Notes: a model not told the origin generated them from the sequence alone. Numbered from the stretch's first letter, positions 38,149 through 46,819 are shown. The stretch: 64,000 nucleotides of DNA from Staphylococcus cornubiensis (GCF_900183575.1 NZ_FXUZ01000001.1:1-64000), one strand, 5' to 3'. Made by a program: numbers and translations.

Positions 38149-39359
38149 AAACGGCGAGACAACTTTTTCGAGAACGCTTAAATGCAGAGCGAAAAAAGAG
38201 AAACTACTATAACAAATTTATATTTAATGGCCATTTCTCAGTATTTCTTGTTATTTTGTTAGGTGCTTTTATACTCGGATATGGCCAATGGTTAAAACAT
38301 GTGCCTGACGGGATTAATTATGCACTATGGGTGTCTATCGCTTTATCTATAACATCTATTTTTCCACTAAAGACATTGTTAGAAGATGCTGATCGCTTGT
38401 TTTTACTTCCTTTTGAACAACAGATGAAAGCATATATGCGTGATAGTATTATTTTTAGCTATTTATCAAGATTACCGTTGCAAATTTTAATGTTAATCGT
38501 GTTTTATCCTTTATTGCATACCGTTTATCCTGAACGCATGCCCGCCTTTATTGTTACTGTTGTTTTAGCAATAGGTTTACCATTGTTTGGCTTGTTTTTA
38601 AAGTGGGAGTGGTATCGATATAGACTTGAACATTGGTCTATTCAGCTTGTACTCTTCATTTTTAATCTTGGTGGTTATTATGTCATGCTTGATGCTTTTA
38701 GCTTTTCTGCGGTGATCGCAGTCGTTGGTATCATCGTTTTATGCGTGCTACTTAATCGTCTTAATGCCAAGCAACTGTTTCCATGGGAGTTTATGATTAA
38801 ACAAGCGCATCAACATCGTATCAACTATTATAAATTTGTGAATATGTTTACCGATGTGAAAGGGATGCAAGAGCAGGCTGTACGTCGTCGATACCTTGAT
38901 TTTATGTTAAAAACACCCAAACCATTCGATGCAACTCAGCTCTATCCATTCTTATTTAAGCGTAACTTTTTACGTGGGAAAGACGCCTTAAACATGACGA
39001 TACGATTAATTGTCATTATTGCGGTCATTATGGTTTGGTTGAACCATCCATGGGTGAATGCGGTCATTGGAAGTTTGGCAATGTATATTATCGTGCTCCA
39101 AATGTCACAGTTTTATACTCAAGAAGCGTATAGTTTGTGGCCGCAAGTTTGGCCGGTGTCGGAAATGTATGTCATTGAAGGCTATCGGAAGTTTTTACAA
39201 CAGACGGTACTCGTTATTGGAGTGATTTTTAGTATCGTCTATGTGGCATTACATTTGAGTCAGTTTTATTTTGTAATATTCTTTTTCATCGTCGGTTATC
39301 TAACCATTCGAAGCACGATTAAAAAGTTAAAATATCAAGAAAGTTTATTGAAAGATTAA
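38145..39359 (+). CDS. ecsB: ABC transporter membrane subunit EcsB
   Basis: A 404-residue integral membrane protein with about eight hydrophobic segments and a basic N-terminus (RERLNAERKKRNYYNKF). Motifs such as HWSIQLVLFIFNLGGYYV fit EcsB. It overlaps ecsA by four bases (ATGA), so the two subunits are translationally coupled. The substrate of the complex remains unsettled. Confidence 0.93.
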   Translation: MKTARQLFRERLNAERKKRNYYNKFIFNGHFSVFLVILLGAFILGYGQWLKHVPDGINYALWVSIALSITSIFPLKTLLEDADRLFLLPFEQQMKAYMRDSIIFSYLSRLPLQILMLIVFYPLLHTVYPERMPAFIVTVVLAIGLPLFGLFLKWEWYRYRLEHWSIQLVLFIFNLGGYYVMLDAFSFSAVIAVVGIIVLCVLLNRLNAKQLFPWEFMIKQAHQHRINYYKFVNMFTDVKGMQEQAVRRRYLDFMLKTPKPFDATQLYPFLFKRNFLRGKDALNMTIRLIVIIAVIMVWLNHPWVNAVIGSLAMYIIVLQMSQFYTQEAYSLWPQVWPVSEMYVIEGYRKFLQQTVLVIGVIFSIVYVALHLSQFYFVIFFFIVGYLTIRSTIKKLKYQESLLKD

Positions 39360-39469
39360 ATCATAAGGGTAAACATAAACATAGAAGCAGACTGGGATAT
39401 CAAGTTTTCCAAATCCCTATCTATATATGGACTTATATCATTAAAGACGATAAAACCGTCGAAAAATGA

Positions 39470-39905
39470 GAGTGAATTAGATATAAAAATGGATGCTACG
39501 GGTTGTCTTCATTTCAGAAACTTGCCCTTTGTTTCCTGTATTTGGTGTGGGATTGCCCAGAAGACTGAGACTCCTGAGGGATGAAGTTGAAAACAAAATA
39601 CCGTCATTTGAATTTGATAGTGGCTACTGTTTATCGCAGTAGCTGTCTGACTTCTCAATACGCATGCTTTTGAGAAGTCTAGTCAGCCTTGCGGGGGCAG
39701 TACTACGAAATCTTTCTGACACATGAGATTTCTGTACTGCTCCCAAAATCCACTAACGCCTCAACAAATGTAACAGTTTAATCAAGCGTTAGTTGAAGGA
39801 TCAGCCCTAGAACGCGAAGCCATGAGGGCAATCAAAAACATAATTCATAGCGAAAGGGCAAGCTAAACAAAATAATGTATTAATAACGTCAAATATTTCC
39901 TAGCC
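39470..39905 (+). repeat. intergenic repeat element, interrupted copy
   Basis: It starts near CCGTCGAAAAATGAGAG, contains AAAATGGATGCTA and GACTCCTGAGGGA, and ends CCCTAGAACGCGAAGCC...GAAAGGGCAAGCTAAACAAAATAATG. The same order appears in the downstream copy. Inserted in the middle (about 39585-39800) are four stem-loops: GCTACTG/CAGTAGC, GACTTCTCAA/TTGAGAAGTC, GGGGGCAGTAC with GTACTGCTCCC, and a CTAACGC/GCGTTAG pair. No ORF. Boundaries are approximate. Confidence 0.6.
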
Positions 39906-39934
39906 TTTATTTTACTCATGGATATATGATTGAT

Positions 39935-40185
39935 TAATAATGATAAGACAGTAGAAAAATGAGGATAAATTGGACATAAAAATAGATGCTATTGATTTTC
40001 TACATTTCATAAACTTCCCGAATTGACTGAATTTGATGTAATATTGCCCAAGAGCTGAGCCTCCTAAAGGTCAAGTCCCTATGAATGAGAAGCCGTTAGG
40101 GCAGTTAAAACAACAAATCATAAGAGAGGGTAAGTTAAACAAAATGCTGTATCAATAGCATCAAAAATTTTTATGTCCTAGCTTA
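39935..40185 (+). repeat. intergenic repeat element, shorter copy
   Basis: A diverged tandem partner of the preceding element: CAGTAGAAAAATGAGGATAA, AAAATAGATGCTA, GAGCCTCCTAAAGG, AAGTCCCTATGAATGAGAAG and GAGGGTAAGTTAAACAAAATGCTG align in order with it, but the multi-hairpin insert is absent. It fills the gap between ecsB and traP. Confidence 0.6.
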
Positions 40186-40188
40186 TTC

Positions 40189-40698
40189 TTAACATTCTTC
40201 TTCTGTGATTGGATAAAAGAATTGCTCTAAATAAGAAGCGTGTGCACTTGACGATCCTGCAAGTGGTCGAACAGCTTCTTTTGAGAAATGTTCACGGAAT
40301 GCAGAAGATTTTTTAAAGTCTTCATATGCTTTACGTGAAGAAAATCCAAAAAATACTTTGTAAATATTGCTTTGTAAAGGTTTTAATAATCGATAACTAT
40401 TGAAACCATCGTATTCTTCTAAGTGAGGGAGATAATTTTCCAGTTTCTTTTCCAACTGATATTTATGATCTTCAGTCGTTGGTATAGATATCAATGCATG
40501 AAAATCATCACGTGATATTGCGCCTAAACGTGTTAAGACACGGAACTTTTTAGGTTGTTGAAAGATGGTCTCACTGTTTGTTTCCTCAATCATCACAGAT
40601 TGTTCGTTTCCAGAAAAAATAAATAAGTCATGTGTTTCATTGTTGAGTTGGATTTGATTTAAATACCCGTAAGTACCATATGTGATATAAAATTTCAT
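40189..40698 (-). CDS. traP: TRAP protein (antibiotic-biosynthesis-monooxygenase fold)
   Basis: A 169-residue soluble protein matching staphylococcal TRAP, once proposed to govern agr quorum sensing, a claim later disputed. It has the ferredoxin-like fold of small heme/monooxygenase relatives in its C-terminal half (LLKPLQSNIYKVFFGF and SKEAVRPLAG). AAGGAGGAGAG precedes the ATG. It is monocistronic and opposite to hemE. A role in oxidative stress or heme handling is an inference from fold and neighbourhood. Confidence 0.88.
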   Translation of the reverse strand: MKFYITYGTYGYLNQIQLNNETHDLFIFSGNEQSVMIEETNSETIFQQPKKFRVLTRLGAISRDDFHALISIPTTEDHKYQLEKKLENYLPHLEEYDGFNSYRLLKPLQSNIYKVFFGFSSRKAYEDFKKSSAFREHFSKEAVRPLAGSSSAHASYLEQFFYPITEEEC

Positions 40699-41005
40699 GG
40701 TGCTCTCCTCCTTGCTTCATTTATTATAAGTTTTTCTCACTTAAATAACCACTAAAAAATACTTAACGCTTCCTTAATTTAAACTCCTTTGTTCTTATAT
40801 TATTTTAACTTAATTCAACTACAAACTATGGCCTAAACGTGTATAGATAAGGGCATGATATTCATATAACAACAGTAATGAACATGGTCTACATATCGAT
40901 TGAATTGTACATTTTAAATTTTTATGACATTTGAGCGCGATACTGAGAGTTGGTAGACCTGATATGATATATTAATGAAGAATGACGTTGTTTAAGGAGG
41001 AACAT
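40699..41005. other. divergent promoter region between traP and hemE
   Basis: About 300 bases with no ORF. Both genes start outward from here, so promoters for each must lie within. I could not assign boxes with confidence. Confidence 0.55.
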
Positions 41006-42040
41006 ATGGGTACGACAAAAAACGATACAATTTTGCGTGCGATTAAAGGAGAGGCAGTCTCTCATACCCCTGTATGGTTTATGAGGCAAGCGGGACGTTC
41101 ACAACCGGAATATCGCAAATTAAAAGAAAAATATTCGCTTTTCGACATTACACATCAACCTGAATTATGTGCGTATGTAACTGCGCTACCGGTTGAACAA
41201 TACAACACAGATGCAGCGGTATTATATAAAGATATTATGACACCTTTAAAATCTATCGGTGTAGACGTTGACATTAAGTCTGGCATTGGACCCGTGATTG
41301 CAAATCCAATTCGACAAATGTCCGATGTGGAAGCATTAGGACAAATCGATCCTGAGCGCGATGTTCCTTATGTTTTAGACACAATCAAATTATTGACAGA
41401 AGAAAAGCTAAATGTACCATTGATTGGTTTTACAGGTGCGCCATTCACTTTAGCCAGTTATATGATTGAAGGTGGTCCATCTAAAAACTACAATCAGACG
41501 AAAGCATTAATGTATAGCGATGAAGCGACATGGTTTAAATTGATGGACGTGTTGACGGATATGTCAATTCGTTATGTTGGTGCACAAGTTCAAGCGGGTG
41601 CACAGCTGATTCAAGTGTTTGATTCATGGGTAGGGGCATTGAATCAAGCAGATTATGATTACTATATTAAGCCATGTATGGAAAGGTTAATTTCAGGCAT
41701 TAAAGCGTATCATGTACCAGTGATTATGTTTGGTGTCGGTGCAAGTCATTTAATAGACTCATGGAACGCTTTACCTATCGATGTGCTAGGGCTAGATTGG
41801 CGTACATCGATTCATGAAGCGCGAGAAAAAGGTGTGGTAAAGGCAGTACAGGGCAATTTAGATCCAAGTATTTTATTGGCACCTTGGGAAGTCATTGAAG
41901 CACGTTTGAAACCGATTTTAGATCAAGGTATGGCACATGGCCGTCACATTTTTAATTTAGGACATGGCGTCTTCCCTGAAGTCAAACCGGAAACATTAAA
42001 ACGTGTCGCTCAATTTGTACATGACTATACAAAGCGTTAA
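41006..42040 (+). CDS. hemE: uroporphyrinogen decarboxylase
   Basis: A 344-residue enzyme that removes four carboxylates from uroporphyrinogen III, giving coproporphyrinogen III. The N-terminal signature [16 protein letters not shown] is present, followed by [17 protein letters not shown] and the C-terminal FNLGHGVFP. The start at ATG 41006 follows TAAGGAGG; an upstream in-frame Met at 40982 has no such site. It leads hemE-hemH-hemY, the coproporphyrin-dependent heme branch used by Gram-positives. Confidence 0.96.
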   Translation: MGTTKNDTILRAIKGEAVSHTPVWFMRQAGRSQPEYRKLKEKYSLFDITHQPELCAYVTALPVEQYNTDAAVLYKDIMTPLKSIGVDVDIKSGIGPVIANPIRQMSDVEALGQIDPERDVPYVLDTIKLLTEEKLNVPLIGFTGAPFTLASYMIEGGPSKNYNQTKALMYSDEATWFKLMDVLTDMSIRYVGAQVQAGAQLIQVFDSWVGALNQADYDYYIKPCMERLISGIKAYHVPVIMFGVGASHLIDSWNALPIDVLGLDWRTSIHEAREKGVVKAVQGNLDPSILLAPWEVIEARLKPILDQGMAHGRHIFNLGHGVFPEVKPETLKRVAQFVHDYTKR

Positions 42041-42076
42041 CATGCAAGAATCGAGTATATAAAGGACGGATTAAAG

Positions 42077-43009
42077 ATGAAAAAACAAATAGGATTATTA
42101 GTGATGGCTTACGGTACACCTTATCAAAAGAGTGATATCGAACCGTACTATACTGACATTAGACACGGTAGAAAGCCATCAGAAGAAGAGTTGAATGACC
42201 TCATTTCACGCTATGAGGCGATTGGGGGGCTGTCGCCATTAGCAGGTACGACTGAACGTCAGGCAGAAGCAATTGCTAAAGCGTTAAATGAGACCTATGA
42301 TGATGTCGAATTCAAGTTGTATATCGGATTGAAACACATTCATCCGTTTATTGAAGATGCTGTCACAAAAATGCATGAAGATGGCATTAAAGAAGCAGTT
42401 ACTGTCGTTTTAGCACCACATTTTTCTAATTTCTCAATAGCATCGTATAATCGTCGTGCTAAAGAAAAAGCAGATACGTATGGTATTCAGTTGCATCATG
42501 TTCAACATTATTATCAACAGCAACCATTTATCGATTATTGGACAATGCGTGTCAACGAAACTTTAGAAAACATTCCTAAAGAAGAACATTCAAAAACAGT
42601 ACTCATCGTATCAGCGCACAGTTTGCCTGAAAAAATGATTAAAGAAAGTAATGATCCGTATCCATTTGAATTAGAAGACACAGCACGCTTAATTCAAGAG
42701 CAGTCAGCCATTGAGCATGTCGCTGTGGGATGGCAATCAGAAGGCAATACAGGTACACCGTGGTTAGGACCTGATGTGCAAGATTTAACACGAGACCTCT
42801 TTGAACAAGAAGGTTACCAACATTTCATTTATACACCAGTCGGCTTTGTCGCAGAGCATTTAGAGGTGTTATACGATAATGACTATGAATGTAAAGTGGT
42901 ATGTGATGAGGTAGGCGCGACATATCATCGTCCACCTATGCCAGACACACATCCTTTATTTATTGGTGCCATTGTTAACGAAATTACAAAAATATTCCCG
43001 AAAGCGTGA
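42077..43009 (+). CDS. hemH: coproporphyrin III ferrochelatase
   Basis: A 310-residue ferrochelatase (CpfC). It shows the N-terminal MAYGTPYQKSDIEPYYTDIR and the metal-binding His in SAHSLPEKMIKESNDPYP (about 180). GWQSEGNTGTPWLGPD and the C-terminal acidic PVGFVAEHLEVLYD also fit. In this branch it inserts iron into coproporphyrin III. It lies 36 bases after hemE and abuts hemY. Confidence 0.96.
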   Translation: MKKQIGLLVMAYGTPYQKSDIEPYYTDIRHGRKPSEEELNDLISRYEAIGGLSPLAGTTERQAEAIAKALNETYDDVEFKLYIGLKHIHPFIEDAVTKMHEDGIKEAVTVVLAPHFSNFSIASYNRRAKEKADTYGIQLHHVQHYYQQQPFIDYWTMRVNETLENIPKEEHSKTVLIVSAHSLPEKMIKESNDPYPFELEDTARLIQEQSAIEHVAVGWQSEGNTGTPWLGPDVQDLTRDLFEQEGYQHFIYTPVGFVAEHLEVLYDNDYECKVVCDEVGATYHRPPMPDTHPLFIGAIVNEITKIFPKA

Positions 43010-43014
43010 GAAAC

Positions 43015-44418
43015 ATGACAAATGTAGCAATCATTGGTGCGGGTATTACGGGGTTAGCGAGTGCTTATTTTATTAAACAAACATATCCGCATGTTGATGT
43101 AACGATTTATGAAGCAACAAATCGTCCTGGTGGCAAAATTAAAACGATACAACGCGATGGCTATACGATTGAACTTGGACCAGAATCCTATTTAGGACGT
43201 AAGACAATCATGACAGAAGTGGCGAAAGCAGTCGGGATGACCGATGATGATATCGTTACGAATGAAACAGGTCAGTCTTATATTTTTGCCAATGATACTT
43301 TATATCCAATTCCTGGTGGTGCAATTCTAGGTGTTCCGACTGATATTAAACCTTTTATGTCGACGAAACTGATCTCAATGAAAGGCAAGTTACGTGCATT
43401 AAAAGACGTAACGATGAAACCGATTGAGATGGAAAATGACGACATGTCGGTAGGAGAATTTTTTAGAACACGCCTTGGTGATGAAGTACTCGAAAATTTA
43501 ATAGAACCTTTACTCAGCGGTATATATGGGACAGACATTGATCAATTAAGTTTGATGAGTACTTTTCCAAACTTTAAAGCATTAGAAGAAACGCACGGCA
43601 GTATCATTAAAGGGATGCAACACGTCAAAAAGGAACGCCAACAACAGGCGCAACATAATCAACAAGGCCCACAAGGACAATTTAAGCAGTTTAGAAATGG
43701 CTTAAATGACTTTGTGAACAAGCTTGAAACATGGCTTAAAGCGCATGATGTGACATTTTATTATGACTCACCGGTTAGCGATTTAATTGGCACGCAAAAA
43801 GGATACTATGTCGAGCTACAAGATGATACACGTACATTTTATGATGGTGTGATTGTAGCGACACCGCATCAAGTGTTTAGAGAATGGTTTAGCAGAGACC
43901 CAATGTTCGACTATTTTTCACAATTAGAAGCATCCTCTGTTGCTACGATTGTCTTTGCGTTTGATGAAGCGAATATTGAAAATACGTATGATGGTACAGG
44001 ATTTGTGATAGCAAGAACGAGCAAGACAGATATTACAGCTTGTACTTGGACAACAAAAAAATGGCCACATACGACGCCTGAAGGTAAGGTGCTCATTCGT
44101 GCTTACATCGGTAAACAAGGTGACAATATCGTTAATGAAAAAACTGATGAAGAATTGATTGAAATCGCTAAAAATGACTTACAACAAATGATGACTTTTC
44201 ACGGTGAACCCGACTTTACTATCGTGAATAAAATGCCATACGCGAGTCCTCAATATCACGTTGGACACATTGGTCGAATTAAAGCGATACAACAACATAT
44301 TTGTGACAATTATCAGCATTTACAAATTACAGGTGCACCGTTTGAAGCGGTAGGGTTACCCGACTGTATTCGTCAGGCCGAAACAGCTGCCAAACAATTA
44401 CTGTCACGAATCGGATAA
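43015..44418 (+). CDS. hemY: coproporphyrinogen III oxidase (HemY/CgoX, FAD-dependent)
   Basis: A 467-residue flavoprotein that oxidises coproporphyrinogen III to coproporphyrin III with oxygen. FAD binding is shown by VAIIGAGITGLASAY at the N-terminus and by GPESYLGRKT. The C-terminal FAD motif FEAVGLPDCIRQAETAA is present. ATG 43015 is five bases after the hemH stop, and no strong ribosome binding site is visible, so translation probably depends on hemH. In S. aureus this gene is often labelled hemG. A terminator follows. Confidence 0.93.
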   Translation: MTNVAIIGAGITGLASAYFIKQTYPHVDVTIYEATNRPGGKIKTIQRDGYTIELGPESYLGRKTIMTEVAKAVGMTDDDIVTNETGQSYIFANDTLYPIPGGAILGVPTDIKPFMSTKLISMKGKLRALKDVTMKPIEMENDDMSVGEFFRTRLGDEVLENLIEPLLSGIYGTDIDQLSLMSTFPNFKALEETHGSIIKGMQHVKKERQQQAQHNQQGPQGQFKQFRNGLNDFVNKLETWLKAHDVTFYYDSPVSDLIGTQKGYYVELQDDTRTFYDGVIVATPHQVFREWFSRDPMFDYFSQLEASSVATIVFAFDEANIENTYDGTGFVIARTSKTDITACTWTTKKWPHTTPEGKVLIRAYIGKQGDNIVNEKTDEELIEIAKNDLQQMMTFHGEPDFTIVNKMPYASPQYHVGHIGRIKAIQQHICDNYQHLQITGAPFEAVGLPDCIRQAETAAKQLLSRIG

Positions 44419-44427
44419 ATAATATTA

Positions 44428-44463
44428 AAAAAAGCTGCGGATGAACACACTGCAGCTTTTTTA
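44428..44463 (+). terminator. terminator of hemEHY
   Basis: AAAAAGCTGC/GCAGCTTTTT stem followed by T residues. Confidence 0.85.
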
Positions 44464-44708
44464 GTGTTTTATCACAGAACATCAAGTATGTATATCATTT
44501 TATGAACGAGTAAGTGCGACTGGCTAAATCGTTTTAAACGGATAAAAAATGCTGTCGTTTGAGTTAACCTAAATCTAAATATAATGTTTAAAGTTTTGTG
44601 ATAGTGCTCTATTATTTGACGATTTTTAAAATTTATGTTTTCAAATTGATATGTCTATTTATGATATGATAATAATGTTGAAACTATAGAAAGAAGGAGT
44701 ATCATATC

Positions 44709-45263
44709 ATGACAAAACTATATATTGTGCACGGTTACCAAGCCGATGCATCCAATCATTGGTTCCCATGGTTAAAGCAAACTCTTGAAATTGAAGGTCA
44801 TGATGTTGAAATATTAAATTTGCCTAATTCACATGAACCAAATGTCGAAGAGTGGTTAACATACATGTATCAAACAATTCCTAAAGTCGATGCGGATACC
44901 ATTTTCGTTGCACATAGTTTAGGTGTCATTACAACTTTGAAATTTTTAAACGATCTTGATGTGTCACAAGTAGGGGGCTTAGCCATTGTATCTGGCTTCA
45001 AAGATAAACTAGAAGGGATAGAAGCGTTGGATGCGTTTGTTCAACAAGACATCGATTTTGAGCAGCTCAAGACTAAAATCATTAAACGTTTTGGAATTGC
45101 TTCTAAAACAGATGAGGTCGTACCATATACGCTAACAGCTGAATTATGTAAAGCCATTGATGCTAAATTCTATCTTCAAGAAGAGGGTGGCCATTTTCTC
45201 GAAAAAGATGGTTATGATACATTTCTGTTTTTAAGAAATAAAATATTAAAGAATTTTGATTAA
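44709..45263 (+). CDS. RBBP9/YdeN family alpha/beta hydrolase
   Basis: A 184-residue serine hydrolase. It begins LYIVHGYQADASNHWFPW. The nucleophile elbow is AHSLGVI (Ser about 77), a possible acid follows in SKTDEVVPYT, and the catalytic His is in EEGGHFLE. These are the hallmarks of the small RBBP9/YdeN esterases. The natural substrate is unknown. GAAGGAG precedes the ATG. A TATAAT box at 44580-44585 is a likely -10 with a long leader. Confidence 0.85.
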   Translation: MTKLYIVHGYQADASNHWFPWLKQTLEIEGHDVEILNLPNSHEPNVEEWLTYMYQTIPKVDADTIFVAHSLGVITTLKFLNDLDVSQVGGLAIVSGFKDKLEGIEALDAFVQQDIDFEQLKTKIIKRFGIASKTDEVVPYTLTAELCKAIDAKFYLQEEGGHFLEKDGYDTFLFLRNKILKNFD

Positions 45264-45298
45264 AAATATGACAAATTCGTAAATCTATACCAATTCGC

Positions 45299-45327
45299 TT
45301 GCTTTTTTAGGTTAGCCTAAATATAAT
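45299..45327 (+). promoter_or_regulatory. promoter with a DtxR/MntR-like palindrome in its spacer
   Basis: TTGCTT (45299-45304), a 17-base spacer and a perfect TATAAT (45322-45327). The spacer contains the perfect inverted repeat TTTAGG-TTAG-CCTAAA (45306-45321). This closely follows the half-sites of the DtxR-family operator (TTAGG...CCTAA), bound by metal sensors such as IdeR and staphylococcal MntR/SirR. A repressor there would block RNA polymerase. Metal control is inferred. Confidence 0.7.
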
Positions 45328-45333
45328 GTAGGT

Positions 45334-45431
45334 GTAGGATACAATTCTACATAATATTTGTATTCTCCTAATCATGTTTAAGATTCCATTTACTCTCAAG
45401 GTCCTCCTTTCGCCTTGAGAGTCTTTTTTTG
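45334..45431 (+). ncRNA. candidate small RNA with anti-Shine-Dalgarno terminator loop
   Basis: Starting about seven bases after the perfect TATAAT box and ending at a strong terminator, this segment would give a transcript of about 100 bases. It has no plausible ORF. Near the 5' end TGTAG/CTACA can form a small hairpin. The terminator stem is ACTCTCAAGG/CCTTGAGAGT (45392-45422) with an 11-base loop TCCTCCTTTCG, whose CCTCCTTT complements AAAGGAGG. Such exposed pyrimidine-rich loops are typical of staphylococcal Rsa RNAs that block translation. Identity with a known RNA could not be established. Confidence 0.6.
45392..45431 (+). terminator. terminator of the candidate small RNA
   Basis: Ten-pair perfect stem ACTCTCAAGG/CCTTGAGAGT, followed by C and seven T. 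Confidence 0.88.
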
Positions 45432-45561
45432 TACTTTAAGTTGTCGATGTAAGAAGCGTTATTGATATTGTTTTTATAAATAGGGGAGAAGTTATTTCAT
45501 CACTTTAGGTAAGTTTTTACTTAAAAGTATCTAAATTACACATATTTTTAATGGGAACATG

Positions 45562-45590
45562 TTGACGTTTTTAATCGATAAATATATACT
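45562..45590 (+). promoter_or_regulatory. promoter of the first tRNA-Glu of cluster 2
   Basis: TTGACG at 45562-45567, 17 bases, TATACT at 45585-45590, 30 bases before the tRNA. Confidence 0.7.
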
Positions 45591-45619
45591 TAAAAAGTCC
45601 TTTACAGTTCTAATGTTTT

Positions 45620-45691
45620 GGCTCCTTGGTCAAGCGGTTAAGACACCGCCCTTTCACGGCGGTAACACGGGTTCGAGTCCCGTAGGAGTCA
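45620..45691 (+). tRNA. tRNA-Glu (TTC), variant copy
   Basis: Loop CTTTCAC. The acceptor is GGCTCCT/AGGAGTC, where the second copy at 46310 has GGCCCCT/AGGGGTC. The two differences form a compensated pair, C4-G69 changed to T4-A69. CCA is not encoded. Confidence 0.95.
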
Positions 45692-45741
45692 TCACCACAT
45701 TTTTAATTTGAAATTTTTATTTTAAAAAAATTAAAAAATTG

Positions 45742-45770
45742 TTGACATTAGATTGATGATTTGTTATGAT
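45742..45770 (+). promoter_or_regulatory. strong promoter of the second tRNA cluster
   Basis: TTGACA (45742-45747), exactly 17 bases, TATGAT (45765-45770), followed 31 bases later by tRNA-fMet. Confidence 0.85.
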
Positions 45771-45801
45771 AATTAAGTAAGTGATTTACAAATACTATTA
45801 T

Positions 45802-45875
<74 letters not shown>

Positions 45876-45886
45876 TATTTTTAAGT

Positions 45887-45963
45887 GGTCCCGTAGTGGA
45901 GCGGTTTAACACGCCTGCCTGTCACGCAGGAGATCGCGGGTTCGATTCCCGTCGGGACCGCCA
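45887..45963 (+). tRNA. tRNA-Asp (GTC), copy 2
   Basis: Same sequence as 1455-1531, CCA encoded. Confidence 0.97.
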
Positions 45964-45973
45964 TTATTAAAAT

Positions 45974-46046
45974 GGTTCAGTAGCTCAGTCGGTAGAGCAA
46001 AGGACTGAAAATCCTTGTGTCGGCGGTTCGATTCCGTCCTGAACCA
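45974..46046 (+). tRNA. tRNA-Phe (GAA), copy 2
   Basis: Same sequence as 1542-1614, and the Asp-Phe spacer is the same too. Confidence 0.97.
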
Positions 46047-46059
46047 CTTCTTAAATCAC

Positions 46060-46133
46060 GGCGGTTGTGGCGAAGTGGTTAACGCATCGGATTGTGGTTC
46101 CGACATTCGTGGGTTCGATTCCCATCAACCGCC
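46060..46133 (+). tRNA. tRNA-His (GTG), copy 2
   Basis: Same sequence as 1870-1943, again with G-1 opposite C73. Confidence 0.96.
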
Positions 46134-46152
46134 TATATCGTTTATTTTTCAT

Positions 46153-46226
46153 GCGGGTGTAGTTTAATGGCAAAACCTCAGCCTTCCAAGCTGATGTTGT
46201 GGGTTCGATTCCCATCACCCGCTCCA
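46153..46226 (+). tRNA. tRNA-Gly (TCC), proteinogenic
   Basis: Loop CTTCCAA with a normal GG in the D-loop and T-loop TTCGATT. This is the decoding TCC isoacceptor, unlike the two unusual genes at 2129-2310. CCA encoded. Confidence 0.97.
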
Positions 46227-46233
46227 TTATTAT

Positions 46234-46308
46234 TCCACAGTAGCTCAGTGGTAGAGCTATCGGCTGTTAACCGATCGGTCGTAGGTTCGAGTCCTACCTG
46301 TGGAGCCA
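46234..46308 (+). tRNA. tRNA-Asn (GTT)
   Basis: Loop CTGTTAA, acceptor TCCACAG/CTGTGGA, CCA encoded. Confidence 0.97.
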
Positions 46309-46309
46309 T

Positions 46310-46381
46310 GGCCCCTTGGTCAAGCGGTTAAGACACCGCCCTTTCACGGCGGTAACACGGGTTCGAGTCCCGTAGGGGTCA
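46310..46381 (+). tRNA. tRNA-Glu (TTC), common form
   Basis: Loop CTTTCAC, acceptor GGCCCCT/AGGGGTC, CCA not encoded. A terminator follows. Confidence 0.96.
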
Positions 46382-46384
46382 TAT

Positions 46385-46417
46385 AATCAGAAGTGAAATA
46401 TCGCTTCTGATTTTTTA
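46385..46417 (+). terminator. terminator of the second tRNA cluster
   Basis: AATCAGAAG/CTTCTGATT stem followed by six T, four bases after tRNA-Glu. Confidence 0.85.
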
Positions 46418-46430
46418 TATTTTATAAAGT

Positions 46431-46519
46431 GGAGAGTTGTCCGAGTTGGCCGAAGGAGCACGCCTGGAAAGTGTGTAGGCGCCAAAAGCGTCTCGAGGGT
46501 TCGAATCCCTTGCTCTCCG
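46431..46519 (+). tRNA. tRNA-Ser (GGA)
   Basis: Class II tRNA with loop CTGGAAA, long variable arm and acceptor GGAGAGT/GCTCTCC. It lies beyond the cluster terminator, so it must have its own promoter or rely on read-through. The region directly 3' looks like a former integration site. Confidence 0.95.
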
Positions 46520-46526
46520 TAAAGAG

Positions 46527-46563
46527 CCGAAAAAGTTTAAACTACTTTTTCGGTGTTTTTTAT
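46527..46563 (+). terminator. terminator of tRNA-Ser
   Basis: CCGAAAAAG/CTTTTTCGG stem, then TG and a run of T. Confidence 0.85.
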
Positions 46564-46780
46564 TTTGAGGCTCAAAACTCAGTCATATCAAGGGTTTGAG
46601 GTTACTCCGAGAATTTCACAGAAAACTAAATTTAACTATACTGAACTTAGTTTTTAAAATTTTTGGTCACAATGTGGCTGATTGAAGGTGCCAAAAACAC
46701 AAATTTAGTCACAAGATTTGAGTCGTTTAGTCACAAGGAATCAATCACGTAATTTTTTCAACAATATACATAAAAAATAA
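46564..46780. repeat. GTCACAA direct repeats next to tRNA-Ser (possible integrase arm sites)
   Basis: TTTAGTCACAAG occurs at 46704-46715 and 46726-46737, a spacing of 22 bases, and a related TTTGGTCACAA lies at 46662-46672, 42 bases before. Spacing by two and four helical turns, beside a tRNA 3' end, resembles arm-type sites of a tyrosine integrase left after loss of an element. There is no gene in this stretch. Confidence 0.45.
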
Positions 46781-46819
46781 AGCACTTAGTCCAGAAAAAT
46801 ATGGATTAAGTGCTTTTTT
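46781..46819 (+). terminator. terminator-like hairpin in the island flank
   Basis: Stem AGCACTTAGTCCA/TGGATTAAGTGCT with one G-T pair, followed by six T. No upstream gene is visible, so it may end read-through from tRNA-Ser or be the end of a lost element. Confidence 0.75.

Noticed and set aside
46092..46331. 79-codon ORF in the second tRNA cluster
   Set aside because: Entirely inside tRNA-His, Gly, Asn and Glu genes.
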